Origin: Devosia sp. FJ2-5-3
GTDB lineage: Bacteria > Pseudomonadota > Alphaproteobacteria > Rhizobiales > Devosiaceae
Assembly (NCBI RefSeq): GCF_029201545.1
Contig: NZ_CP104007.1
Location: 2,948,501 to 3,012,500, forward strand
DNA: 64,000 bases
Reading direction: 5' to 3'
The position numbers and the translations under genes were made by a program. Each line of letters opens with the position of its first letter. The stretch's first letter is position 1. The notes beneath the pieces were generated by a model. That model was not told the origin of the DNA and did not search any database. It saw only the letters and a list, made by a program, of their open reading frames with translations. Below are positions 26,312 through 35,331 of the stretch, piece after piece.

Positions 26312-27481
26312 CTATTCCGGCTGCCAGTATTTGGCCAGCGTCGTCGGCGTGTGCATGTTGTTGTAGAGGTATTCCCAGAACGCCTTGCGCTGCTCGGGCT
26401 TGACCGTCTTCCAGACCGCGTTCACCGCCATGTCGCCACCGTAATAGGCGTAGACGAACGGCGCGCGGAGATTGTGGCTGAGGAAAGCCAGGCGCGAGCG
26501 CATGGTGACCGGGTCCTGGAGAGTCTTGTTCGCGACAATCGGGACGATCTCATCCAGCGACATTCCCTGCGCATGCATCATCCAGGCGGCATTGCAACGC
26601 ATGGCGCTGCGCAGACGCTGGAGGGCAACGCCCAGCTCATCTTCTGGACCATTGATCCAGTCGAGAAACTCCATGCCATTGTCGGCAATGCCTTCAAAGA
26701 GGGCGGAGCTGGCTGAACTCGTGACCACCTGCGCGCCATCGAGCGGCATTGTGCCGTCAGCCACCCGGTTTTCCCGGATGTTCATGTGCACCAGGTGCCC
26801 GGGGAACACTTCATGCGTCGCCAGATGCTTCAGCGAGAAGCGGGTGTACGGAAAGTCGAGGTTCAGCAGCACTTTTCGCGTGGGGTAGTCGCAATAGGCC
26901 GAGAATGGGACCGCGGTGACGCCTTCCGGCGTCATGCCCTCATGATCATAGGGATACATGGTGGCGGTAACGCTGGTGCGGGCCTCGGCGATCAACTCGT
27001 TGAGAACCGAGAGGACCTCGTCAGTGGGAACGCGGGCCTGCGCCTCGTAGCGCTCAAAATCCTCGGAGAGCGTACCGCCGGTGTAGCCAAGCTCGTTGAG
27101 CTTTTCGCGGATCGTCGTGCGATAGCCTTCGATTTCAGCATCCGGAACAAGGGTTTGCGGAACACGGATCTGACGGGCTACGCGATCTCCAAAAGAAATC
27201 GGCGTGCCATCAAAGGTGTCGAGCAGGGCGAGCAGCGAATCGATCATTTCCGCCACGTAGTCGGCCCGAAGCAGGCTCTCCGACTCAGCGGGCACCCGAG
27301 CCGCGAGAGCGCGGAGCTTTTCGCGGGCGTCATCATAGCTGGCCAATGGCAGAGGGGTGACCTCTGCCATGGCGACTGGGATCAGGCCTTCCTTGTTGAG
27401 GAAGCCATCGCTGCTTTGCATCGAGCGGTAGAGCGCATCGATGCCAGCCGTGAGTTCAGCGAGTTCCTTGCCGATTTTCAT
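26312..27481 (-). CDS. Putative zinc metallopeptidase with HExxxGH motif (DUF885-like, short form)
   Basis: 389 aa, cytoplasmic (no signal peptide). The active-site motif is HLATHEVFPGHLVH with H223, E224 and H229, followed by a possible third ligand in SSALFEGIADNG. This resembles the HEAYPGH motif of DUF885 proteins, but the protein is about 150-200 residues shorter than usual for that family, with the N-terminal domain reduced. It ends the two-gene minus-strand unit with the aldo/keto reductase 12 bp away. A peptidase here fits the peptide-type catabolic operon that starts on the other side of the divergent promoter. Confidence 0.7.
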   Translation of the reverse strand: MKIGKELAELTAGIDALYRSMQSSDGFLNKEGLIPVAMAEVTPLPLASYDDAREKLRALAARVPAESESLLRADYVAEMIDSLLALLDTFDGTPISFGDRVARQIRVPQTLVPDAEIEGYRTTIREKLNELGYTGGTLSEDFERYEAQARVPTDEVLSVLNELIAEARTSVTATMYPYDHEGMTPEGVTAVPFSAYCDYPTRKVLLNLDFPYTRFSLKHLATHEVFPGHLVHMNIRENRVADGTMPLDGAQVVTSSASSALFEGIADNGMEFLDWINGPEDELGVALQRLRSAMRCNAAWMMHAQGMSLDEIVPIVANKTLQDPVTMRSRLAFLSHNLRAPFVYAYYGGDMAVNAVWKTVKPEQRKAFWEYLYNNMHTPTTLAKYWQPE

Positions 27482-27493
27482 CGCGAAATATCC

Positions 27494-28465
27494 TTAGACG
27501 TGGCCAGCGACGCGCTTTGGCTCATAGGGAGCCTCGAGCTGCGCGATGTCTTCCGGGGTCAGCTTGACTTCGAGCGAGGCAATCGCGTCATCGAACTGAT
27601 GCAGCTTCGAAATACCGACGATCGGCGCGGTGATGCCGGGGCGACGCGCGACATAAGCATAGGCAATCTGAGCCGCCGGACGGCCATGACGCTCCGCGAC
27701 CGCACGGACAGCAGCGATGACGGCGTCGTCGGCATCCTTCGTCCGATCATAAAGCGCCTGGGCGGTCTTGTCGGTCTGTGAGCGGGTGGTGTCGGCTTCC
27801 GGACGTGCCGCGAGACGACCACGGGCCAGAGGCGACCAGGGCGTAATGCCGATGCCTTCCGAGATGCAGAGCGGGAGCATTTCGCGCTCTTCTTCGCGGT
27901 AGATCAGATTGTAGTGGTTCTGCATGCAGACGAACTGCGCCCAACCGTTGGCGCGCTGGATACCGATCGCCTTCATGAACTGCCAGGCATGCATGGACGA
28001 TGCGCCGAGGTAGCGGACCTTGCCCTGGCGGACGACATCATTGAGTGCATCGAGAGTTTCTTCGAGCGGCGTCTCGTAGTCGAAACGGTGCAGCGAATAG
28101 AGGTCGATGTAATCGGTGTTGAGGCGCTTCAACGTGCCATCGATGGAATCGAAAATATGCTTCCGCGAGAGACCGCGATCGTTCACGTCGCCGCTCATCG
28201 GATTGTAGAGCTTGGAGCCATAGACGAGCTTGTGGCGCGGAACGTCCTTGAGCACGCGGCCCACAACCTCTTCAGATGCACCAAGCGAATACATGTCAGC
28301 CAGATCGAAGAAGTTGATCCCCAGATCGACAGCCTTCTCGATGATCGGACGGGCGGCGGCCTCGTCAAGCACCCACGGCGCCCATGTCGGCGAGCCGAAC
28401 GTCATGCAGCCCAAGCCCAATTTTGAGATTTTGAGGCCGGTCCGACCGAGATTGACATATTCCAT
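27494..28465 (-). CDS. Aldo/keto reductase
   Basis: 323 aa from MEYVNLGRTGLKISKLGLGC; the frame stays open upstream but family N-termini start at this ATG. The catalytic tetrad is recognisable: D in FFDLADMYSLG with its Tyr, K in LVYGSKLYN and H in LYSLHRFD. NADPH binding is by the C-terminal PIVGISKLHQFDDA region. It resembles the bacterial YajO/IolS-like branch. It is the first gene of the minus-strand unit and shares a 191-bp divergent region with the GntR regulator gene. Confidence 0.9.
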   Translation of the reverse strand: MEYVNLGRTGLKISKLGLGCMTFGSPTWAPWVLDEAAARPIIEKAVDLGINFFDLADMYSLGASEEVVGRVLKDVPRHKLVYGSKLYNPMSGDVNDRGLSRKHIFDSIDGTLKRLNTDYIDLYSLHRFDYETPLEETLDALNDVVRQGKVRYLGASSMHAWQFMKAIGIQRANGWAQFVCMQNHYNLIYREEEREMLPLCISEGIGITPWSPLARGRLAARPEADTTRSQTDKTAQALYDRTKDADDAVIAAVRAVAERHGRPAAQIAYAYVARRPGITAPIVGISKLHQFDDAIASLEVKLTPEDIAQLEAPYEPKRVAGHV

Positions 28466-28656
28466 TAGTACACCTTCCGCGGCAATCTTGCTAAATCTGG
28501 ACTCTAGCATCGGCGGAGCCGCGCGTGAAAGCCCAAAAACCCCGGAGACGATGCTCATAAAAGCAGCTAATTCACAAGCTGCGCGAAAAACTCTCACACC
28601 CTATTGCGCTGCTGCGAACGCATGGGTACGGTCAGTGTATCAACCGGATAGAACAC

Positions 28657-29661
28657 ATGTTCACCTTCGACCCGTCCAGCATCGACAAGTCCCTCCCCGT
28701 ACCGATCGGGACGCAGCTGCACGGTCTTCTGAGCTATGTGCTGTCTTTCAGCGACGCCGCCTACGGCACCAAGCTGCCCTCGGTGCGCCAGCTCGCCGCA
28801 GAGCTGGGCGTGGCACCGATGACGGTGAACCAGGTTTACCAGCAGCTGCGCGACGAAGGCCTGGTGGAGATGCGGCAGGGCCTTGGTGCGTTCACCATGC
28901 GCGACCCGCGCAAGGCGCTCGATGACAACCAGCCCATCAACGCGTTGAGCCGCGACATCGACGCGATCATTGCCAAGGCCGAGGCGCTGGGCGTTTCGCC
29001 CATGTCACTTGTGGCCATGATAAATGCCCGCGCACATATGCGGCGCCCGGACACCGGACTGAAGCTTGTTTTCGTGTGCATATTCGAGGGCCCCGGCCGC
29101 GACTATGTCGACGATATCCGTCCCGCACTCTCCCCTCTCGACACCATCGAGTTGGTCACTCTTGAAGCCCTCCAGGCCGACGGACCAGAGCATCGGCTCT
29201 GCCTTCAGGCTGACCTCGTGATTACCTTCGGCCATCGGGAAGCCGAGGTCCGCAGTGCGGTCAAGGGCGCCTTGGTGCTGGGTCTGCGCTTTCTACCGTC
29301 CCAACGCACGCGCCAGACGCTTGCCGGCCTCGACCCACGCTCGCGCGTCGCGGCGGTGACGCACTTCCAGGAATATATCGCGATCATGCGGCCGAGCGTG
29401 CGGGAATTTGCCCCGCATGTGTCGGATATTCGCGTGACCTGGTCCTCGGCCCCGGATTTGGCCGAGATCCTTTCAACCTGCGATGCAGTGGTCTTCGCCT
29501 CGGGTGCCGATCACGTGGCCCAGATCGTTCGGCCCGGCGTCCAGTGCTTCGAATTCCGGCACGCGCCAGACCCAGGCGCCCTGGAGACAATTCTGGTCCC
29601 GAAACTCGCCCAACTGCGTCAATCAAAGGCAAATCCGGGATCTGAAAGACAGACAGCTTAA
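28657..29661 (+). CDS. GntR-family regulator heading the peptide-type importer operon
   Basis: 334 aa. The winged HTH is at residues ~15-85 (KLPSVRQLAAELGVAPMTVN, then VYQQLRDEGLVEMRQGLGAF), YtrA/YhcF-like. The C-terminal ~230 residues carry no aminotransferase, FCD or UTRA features I can see; they look like a Rossmann-type small-molecule or sugar-binding domain (LKLVFVCIFEGPGRDYVDD, then alternating strands and helices). The gene ends only 19 bp before the binding protein gene, so it is probably the first gene of that operon and auto-controlled. The inducer is presumably the imported compound. Confidence 0.82.
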   Translation: MFTFDPSSIDKSLPVPIGTQLHGLLSYVLSFSDAAYGTKLPSVRQLAAELGVAPMTVNQVYQQLRDEGLVEMRQGLGAFTMRDPRKALDDNQPINALSRDIDAIIAKAEALGVSPMSLVAMINARAHMRRPDTGLKLVFVCIFEGPGRDYVDDIRPALSPLDTIELVTLEALQADGPEHRLCLQADLVITFGHREAEVRSAVKGALVLGLRFLPSQRTRQTLAGLDPRSRVAAVTHFQEYIAIMRPSVREFAPHVSDIRVTWSSAPDLAEILSTCDAVVFASGADHVAQIVRPGVQCFEFRHAPDPGALETILVPKLAQLRQSKANPGSERQTA

Positions 29662-29680
29662 TGTCAAGGAAGGGAACATT

Positions 29681-31219
29681 ATGAAGAAATTTCTACTGAC
29701 AACCAGTGCGCTTGTCGCGCTGAGCTTCATGCCCATGCATGCAGCCATCGCACAGGACGCAACCACACTCGTCGTCGGCATGGACGTCGATGCCGGCACG
29801 CTCGACCCGCGCCTCATGCGCGACACCACGGCTTCGCGCGCCAATGACCTGATCTATTCGGGTCTCGTGCACATCACCCCCAATCTCGAGGCCGTTCCGG
29901 ACCTCGCCGAGGGATGGGAAAGCCCCGATCCGCAGACGGTCATCTTCAAGCTGCGCCCGGATCTGAAATTCTCCGACGGCAGCCCGCTGACGGCCGATGA
30001 CGTGGTGTTCACCTACACTACGCTGCTCAACCCGGATCTCAACGCCCCCCAGCGCGCGCTCTACACTCCGATCACCGCGATCGAGGCCGTCGATGCGCAG
30101 ACCGTCAAGTTCAGCCTGAGCGCACCCTATGCGCCGCTGCTGAGCTATCTCGACGTCGGCATTGTCCCCAAGGCGTTGGTCGAAGGCGGCCATGACATCG
30201 CCCTGAACCCGGTCGGCGCCGGCCCGATGAAGCTCGACAGCTGGAACCGCGGCAGCGAAATCACCCTGGTCAAGAACGAGAATTTCTGGGGTGCCGAGCC
30301 GGCCTTCGAGAAGGTCTCGCTCAAGATCATCGGCGACAACTCCGCCCGTTCGCAGGCTTTCGAGGCCGGAGACCTGGACGTCATCCAGTCACCGCTGCCG
30401 CCCCAGGACATCGAGCGCCTCAAGAACGACGACCGTTTCGGTAATGTCATCATGGCCGGCCTTGGCGTGACCTACGTCAACTTCAACGCCAACGATCCGC
30501 TGCTGGCCGACCCGAAGATGCGTCAGGCATTCTCGATGCTGATCGACCAGGAAACCATCGTCAACGACATCTTCCAGGGCGTCGACGAAGTGGCGACCTC
30601 GATCATCCTGCCGTCGTCCTGGGCCTATTCGGCCGACATCGTGCAGCCGACCTTCGACGTTGAGGGCGCTGTCGCGCTGTTCAACGAGCTGGGCTGGAGC
30701 GACACCAATGGTGACGGCTTCCTTGACAAGGACGGCAAGGCACTCGAAGTCGTGCTGTCGACCCATTCGGAAGACACCAACCGCGTCCAGACCGTGGAGT
30801 TCCTCCAGGCCATGTTCGAAATGGCTGGCGTGAAGGCCGTGGCCCAGATCAGCGACTGGCCGAGCTTCTCGACCAACTACGTCCAGCAGGGCAAGCACCA
30901 GATCGCCCTGCTCGGCTGGCTGAACATCGTCGATCCCGATCGCCTGATGTTCGCCCAGCTCTCGACCGGTGGCCCGACCAACTGGGGTGGATATTCCAAC
31001 CCTGAAGTCGACGCCCTGCTGCAGGAAGGTCGCTCGACCCTCGACCAGGCCGGACGCGCCGCTGCCTACCAGAAGGCCGCTGCAATCCTGGCCGAAGAGT
31101 TGCCCTACTACATCGTCTCGGCCCAGGGCTATCAGCTGTTCTACAGCAAGGACCTGCCGGTTGAAGTGCAGGCCACTCCGCGCGGCAATCTGCGCGGCCT
31201 GATCGGCCTCAACGACTAA
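29681..31219 (+). CDS. Peptide-type ABC importer binding protein (family 5), operon A
   Basis: 512 aa. The signal peptide is MKKFLLTTSALVALSFMPMH with cleavage near IAQ-D. The family 5 opening is TLVVGMDVDAGTLDPRLMRD, and later motifs (LADDVVFTYTTLLNPDLNAP, NPVGAGPMKLDSWNRG) are those of DppA/OppA-like proteins. AAGGA lies about ten bases before the ATG at 29681. The protein captures a ligand in the periplasm for the permeases encoded 1.3 kb downstream. Family 5 proteins bind peptides, nickel complexes, sugars or opines; the ligand here is not predictable, though hydrolases in the operon suggest an amide. Confidence 0.9.
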   Translation: MKKFLLTTSALVALSFMPMHAAIAQDATTLVVGMDVDAGTLDPRLMRDTTASRANDLIYSGLVHITPNLEAVPDLAEGWESPDPQTVIFKLRPDLKFSDGSPLTADDVVFTYTTLLNPDLNAPQRALYTPITAIEAVDAQTVKFSLSAPYAPLLSYLDVGIVPKALVEGGHDIALNPVGAGPMKLDSWNRGSEITLVKNENFWGAEPAFEKVSLKIIGDNSARSQAFEAGDLDVIQSPLPPQDIERLKNDDRFGNVIMAGLGVTYVNFNANDPLLADPKMRQAFSMLIDQETIVNDIFQGVDEVATSIILPSSWAYSADIVQPTFDVEGAVALFNELGWSDTNGDGFLDKDGKALEVVLSTHSEDTNRVQTVEFLQAMFEMAGVKAVAQISDWPSFSTNYVQQGKHQIALLGWLNIVDPDRLMFAQLSTGGPTNWGGYSNPEVDALLQEGRSTLDQAGRAAAYQKAAAILAEELPYYIVSAQGYQLFYSKDLPVEVQATPRGNLRGLIGLND

Positions 31220-31230
31220 GCCAATGGCTT

Positions 31231-31254
31231 GGGTCGGCGCTCAGGCGCCGGCCC
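31231..31254 (+). terminator. Intercistronic stem-loop after operon A binding-protein gene
   Basis: Arms GGGTCGGCGC and GCGCCGGCCC pair over 10 bp with one mismatch around a TCAG loop, 11 bp past the stop, with no T-run. It is better seen as an mRNA-stabilising or partial terminator element than as a full terminator, since the operon continues. Confidence 0.6.
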
Positions 31255-31286
31255 ATCCCCGAACGCTCCAGAGCAGGACGACCGTC

Positions 31287-32459
31287 ATGACTTTCAACCA
31301 GCGCCTCAGCGCCGAGTTTTACGCGCGGGTTCAACGCGACATTCGCGCAAAAATGTCCCAGCAGGGGATTGATGTCCTCATTCTGGATTCCAATGACGAT
31401 GTCGTCTACACGACCGGCTTCTCGCACTACTCCAATGAGCGGCCGATTGCCGTCGTCCTGACGGCGACCACGACCTATCTGCTCATCCCAGAGCTTGAGC
31501 GGCACCACGCCAGCGCGCAGTATGATGACGCAGAACTGGTGGTCTATTTCGAATTTCCCGGCCGCGACCCCGCATTTGCGGTGCTGGCGCGCACGCTGGG
31601 TAATCTCAAGGGGACGATCGGCCACAGTTTCGGCATGTCCAACGGCCGCGTGGCGCAGATCCAGCGTGCCTTCCCGAATGCGCGGATGGCTGCCACGTCC
31701 CTCGTCAGCGTGCAGCGCTATATCAAATACCCCGAAGAGCTGGTGTTGCATCGCGAAGCAGCCCGCATCTCCGACAGCATGGTCAATGCCGGTGCGGAAC
31801 TGATCTCCGAGGCGCTGCGCACCGGCAAAACCATGCCGACCGAAATCGAGATCGAAAACTACATCATCAGCCATGCCCTCGAAACCATGCAGAACGAGCA
31901 TGAGGACATCATGTATGTCGCGGGCATCGCTGGTGGCCTTGTCTACTCGGGCCTGCGCTCCGCATTTCCGCACGGCATGCCCACAGCCCATCGCCCCCAG
32001 CGCGGCGAAAGCATGATCCTCTCGCTCGGTTGCCGAGTTGGGGGACGAGCCGCCGAAAGCGAGCGCACCTTCATCCTCGGCGAACCCAATGCCGAGCAGG
32101 AAAAGTTCTACAATCTTTCCCAGGAAGCGCAGGCCATCGGCACGGCAGGCCTTCAACCGGGCGCCACTTGTTCCTCCGCCGATGATCGGGCCCTCAATTT
32201 CTATCGGGATCACGGTGTGTTCCAGTTCTGCCCGCATCGCGTCGGCCACGGCATGGGCGTGATGTTCCACGAGCCCCCATGGGTGGAAGGCGGCGACGAA
32301 ACCGTCCTGCTCCCCGGCATGGTCTGCTCCTCCGAACCGGCGCTCTACGTGCCCGGACTTGGCGGCTTCCGCCTGGCCGATACGGTGCTCGTGACGGCAT
32401 CGGGCCCGGAAAGCCTCACCAATTATCCCCGCAAGCTGGACGAGGTCATCCTGGGATGA
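31287..32459 (+). CDS. Creatinase-like M24 hydrolase lacking canonical metal ligands
   Basis: 390 aa from ATG 31287. It has the creatinase N-terminal domain and a C-terminal pita-bread fold. Of the five M24 metal ligands, H321 (HRVGHGMG) and E350 (SSEPALYVPG) are kept. The two Asp are S246 (MILSLG) and E257 (RAAESERTF), and the last Glu is A364 (FRLADTVLVT). Residues at the catalytic positions of creatinase are present: H235 (TAHRP), E259 (SERTF) and E350. Known metal-free relatives include creatinase and the ectoine hydrolase DoeA/EutD, which open C-N bonds. A metal-independent amide or amidine hydrolase is inferred; classical Xaa-Pro peptidase activity is unlikely. Confidence 0.8.
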   Translation: MTFNQRLSAEFYARVQRDIRAKMSQQGIDVLILDSNDDVVYTTGFSHYSNERPIAVVLTATTTYLLIPELERHHASAQYDDAELVVYFEFPGRDPAFAVLARTLGNLKGTIGHSFGMSNGRVAQIQRAFPNARMAATSLVSVQRYIKYPEELVLHREAARISDSMVNAGAELISEALRTGKTMPTEIEIENYIISHALETMQNEHEDIMYVAGIAGGLVYSGLRSAFPHGMPTAHRPQRGESMILSLGCRVGGRAAESERTFILGEPNAEQEKFYNLSQEAQAIGTAGLQPGATCSSADDRALNFYRDHGVFQFCPHRVGHGMGVMFHEPPWVEGGDETVLLPGMVCSSEPALYVPGLGGFRLADTVLVTASGPESLTNYPRKLDEVILG

Positions 32460-32490
32460 CGCTCTTCCGCTCGAACTGAGGTAGGTCGCC

Positions 32491-33471
32491 ATGCTCGCCT
32501 ACATTGCCCGCCGCCTGCTCCTCCTCATCCCCATGGCCATCGGCATGGTCGTGGTGACCTTTGGCCTGTTGCTCATCATTCCGGGTGATCCGGCCGCTGT
32601 GCTTCTGGGACAGGACGCCACTCCCGAGGCGATCCAGAATTTGCGCAATTCTCTTGGCCTCAATGACCCCTGGTTCATTCGGCTGTGGAACTACTTTGCC
32701 GCCCTGCTGCAGGGCGACATGGGCCGCTCCATCTTCCAGAACCAGCCGGTGAGCGAGATCATCGCCGGTCGGCTTGGCGCGACCATCGAACTCGCCGTCG
32801 TTGCTCTTCTGCTTGCCAGCGTGATCGGCATCACCCTCGGCGTCCTGGCGGCTATCCGTCAGGGCTCCTGGGTCGATACCGTCACCATGCTCTTCGCCCA
32901 GCTTGGCGTTTCCATGCCCGTCTACTGGCTGGGTCTTCTGCTCATGCTGCTGTTTGCCGTGCAACTGGGCTGGCTCCCCTCGATCGGCCGCGGCGTGCCA
33001 ATGCATGAGGCACTCTGGGCGGCGCTGAATGGCCGGCCGCAGGTGCTCTGGGATTCTTTCCGCCATATCGCCCTGCCCGCACTGGCACTGGCGGCCAATT
33101 CGGCGGCAATCATCTCCCGGCTCGTCCGCGCCTCCATGCTGGAAGTGCTGCGGGAGGACTTCGTGCGCACCGCCTATGCCAAGGGCCTGCGCAAGGGGCG
33201 TGTCGTCGTGCGCCATGCCCTGCGCAATGCGCTGCTGCCCGTGCTCAGCGTCATCGGCCTGCGCTTCGGCGCCCTCCTCGGGGGTGCAGTGCTCACCGAA
33301 TCCATCTTCGCCTGGCCCGGCCTTGGTCAGCTGACCATCTCCGCCATCTCGCAGCGTGACCTGCCGCTCATTCAAGGCATCGTGCTGACCTTCGCCATCG
33401 TGTTCGCCCTCGTGAACCTGATCGTCGACCTTCTCTACGCCGCGGTCGATCCGCGCGTACGCCTCGGATAA
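32491..33471 (+). CDS. Peptide-type ABC permease DppB-like, operon A
   Basis: 326 aa, six hydrophobic segments, starting MLAYIARRLLLLIPMAIGMV as DppB-type permeases do. The EAA loop EDFVRTAYAKGLRKGRVVVRH is near residues 223-245. It pairs with the next permease to form the membrane channel. It lies 31 bp after the creatinase-like gene with a GAGGTAGG ribosome-binding site. Confidence 0.93.
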   Translation: MLAYIARRLLLLIPMAIGMVVVTFGLLLIIPGDPAAVLLGQDATPEAIQNLRNSLGLNDPWFIRLWNYFAALLQGDMGRSIFQNQPVSEIIAGRLGATIELAVVALLLASVIGITLGVLAAIRQGSWVDTVTMLFAQLGVSMPVYWLGLLLMLLFAVQLGWLPSIGRGVPMHEALWAALNGRPQVLWDSFRHIALPALALAANSAAIISRLVRASMLEVLREDFVRTAYAKGLRKGRVVVRHALRNALLPVLSVIGLRFGALLGGAVLTESIFAWPGLGQLTISAISQRDLPLIQGIVLTFAIVFALVNLIVDLLYAAVDPRVRLG

Positions 33472-33476
33472 CGCCC

Positions 33477-34325
33477 ATGCGATTGCCGAAAGCTCTGACC
33501 AATATTTCGCTGATCGTGGGCGCGTTGATCACGCTCACCATCATTGTCCTTGCCGTCTTCGCGCCCTGGTTCGCTACCCATGGGGTGGAGCAAATGGACA
33601 TGCGCAACCGTTTCGCCGGTCCCACCATGGACCACATCCTGGGCACGGACAATTTTGGGCGCGACCTCTGGTCCCGCCTGATCTTTGGGGCACGCATCTC
33701 GCTGACCATCGCGGTCATTTCCGTGACCGTTTCGGCAGTGATCGGAACCGTGGTCGGTCTTGCCGCCGGCTATTTCGGTGGCTGGGTAGACCAGCTCCTG
33801 ATGCGTATTACCGACATCTTCCTCGGCTTCCCGGCGATCGTTCTTGCCCTCGCCATTGTCGCCGTGCTGGGACCGGGCGTCTTCAATGTCGCGCTCGCGA
33901 TCATCGTGGTGGCGTGGACGGAATATGCCCGCGTGGTGCGCGCCACCACCCTGGTTCTGCGCGAGCAGAACTATGTCCAGGCCGCCAGGGCGCTTGGTGC
34001 GGGTCCCATCCGTATCCTGTTCAAGGAAATCCTCCCCAACGCTCTCGGGCCGATCATCGTGCTGGCGTCGCTTGGCCTGGGCACCGCGATCATCTCTGAA
34101 TCGGCGCTGAGCTTCCTCGGCTTCGGCCTTCCTCCCCCCGAGCCGACCTGGGGCTGGACCCTCGCCTACGGCACTCGCTTCATGCGTGACGCGCCGTGGC
34201 TCTCCATTATTTCGGGCGCAACCATCATGGTCACTGTGCTCGGCTTCAATCTTCTCGGCGACGGCCTTCGGGACATTCTCGATCCCCGCCAGCTGTCCCG
34301 CGGCGGCGGCAAGTCCGCCAAGTAA
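33477..34325 (+). CDS. Peptide-type ABC permease DppC-like, operon A
   Basis: 282 aa. Typical DppC features are a first helix, then the periplasmic HILGTDNFGRDLWSRLIFGAR motif (~residues 51-70), four or five more helices and the EAA loop REQNYVQAARALGAGPIRI. Starts five bases after the DppB-like stop. Confidence 0.93.
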   Translation: MRLPKALTNISLIVGALITLTIIVLAVFAPWFATHGVEQMDMRNRFAGPTMDHILGTDNFGRDLWSRLIFGARISLTIAVISVTVSAVIGTVVGLAAGYFGGWVDQLLMRITDIFLGFPAIVLALAIVAVLGPGVFNVALAIIVVAWTEYARVVRATTLVLREQNYVQAARALGAGPIRILFKEILPNALGPIIVLASLGLGTAIISESALSFLGFGLPPPEPTWGWTLAYGTRFMRDAPWLSIISGATIMVTVLGFNLLGDGLRDILDPRQLSRGGGKSAK

Positions 34326-34339
34326 CTAAGGAATTCATC

Positions 34340-35284
34340 ATGGTAAAAGCCATCAATCAGCTTCGCCCCAAATTCACCACCAATGCCGACGGTTCCGACG
34401 CCGTGATCTTCATGCACGAGCTGGTCGGTGAAGAAGACGGACCTACCATCGGGATTTCAGCGTCCATCCACGGCAATGAAAACACAGGTTCGCAGGCGAT
34501 CCTCGATCTCTTCCGCGTGCTCAAGGAAATGCCGATCAAGGGTCGCATTCTCCTGCTGCCGGTTGCAAATCCGTCGGCATTTGCGGTCAACGAGCGTTAT
34601 TCGACCATCGACAAGGTCGACCTCAATCGTCAGTTTCCGGGCAATCCGAATGGCACCCACAGCCAGCAGCTCGCCCATGCACTGACCAATGAGTTCCTCA
34701 ATAAGATCGACGTTCATATCGATCTGCATTCGGGCACCGACCGTCCGACCGTGGACTATGTCTACATCTGGAATGACGAGCGCCTGTCGCGCGCCTTTGG
34801 CTCCAAGGTCCTCTACCGTCCGGTCGAGAACAAGCAGGGCACTGTGTTCGGCGGCACCACCAAGACGGTGACCATCGACACCCGCAACATCCCGGTTGCA
34901 GTGATCGAGCTGGGCGGCGGCATTGTCGAGCAGACGGGCTACGTCAAGCAGACGGTCGACGGTGTGCTCAACATGCTCAAGACTACCGGCACCATCGCCG
35001 GAGAACCTTGGGAGAATCCAAAGCAGATCGTGGTCACCGAGCTGGCCGGCGTGCGGCCGACGCAGGGTGGCTGGATTGAAACCCTGGCGCCGGCAAATGG
35101 CGAAGTCATCAAGGGCGGCGCACTGCTTGGACGGGTCGTCAGCCCCTACAATTTCGAAGTTCTCGAAGAGATCAAAACCCCCTTCGAAAACGGCATCATG
35201 ATCATGCAGCACCTAACCCGCAATCTCGTCCATAGCGGCGACTATGCGTACATGGTCGGTAACCTCGACGGCGCCACCGACTGA
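34340..35284 (+). CDS. Zinc deacylase of the AstE/AspA/DoeB group (M14-like)
   Basis: 314 aa from ATG 34340 (AAGGAA seven bases upstream). The zinc site is complete: H44 and E47 in SIHGNENTG, and H130 in HIDLHSG. DLNRQFPG (residues 94-101) and the catalytic E190 in VAVIELGGG are also present, all hallmarks of succinylglutamate desuccinylase/aspartoacylase enzymes. The family removes an acyl group from an N-acyl amino acid; DoeB removes acetyl from N-acetyl-diaminobutyrate. Lying between the permease and ATPase genes of an importer, it very likely acts on the imported molecule or on the product of the creatinase-like enzyme. Confidence 0.88.
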   Translation: MVKAINQLRPKFTTNADGSDAVIFMHELVGEEDGPTIGISASIHGNENTGSQAILDLFRVLKEMPIKGRILLLPVANPSAFAVNERYSTIDKVDLNRQFPGNPNGTHSQQLAHALTNEFLNKIDVHIDLHSGTDRPTVDYVYIWNDERLSRAFGSKVLYRPVENKQGTVFGGTTKTVTIDTRNIPVAVIELGGGIVEQTGYVKQTVDGVLNMLKTTGTIAGEPWENPKQIVVTELAGVRPTQGGWIETLAPANGEVIKGGALLGRVVSPYNFEVLEEIKTPFENGIMIMQHLTRNLVHSGDYAYMVGNLDGATD

Positions 35285-35331
35285 TTGCGGACGAGATCGG
35301 CCTGCCCCGGCTGGTAAAGGAGACGACGGCG

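Noticed and set aside
29483..29680. Upstream extension of the operon A binding protein
   Set aside because: It overlaps the regulator gene, and the signal peptide and ribosome-binding site fix the start at 29681.
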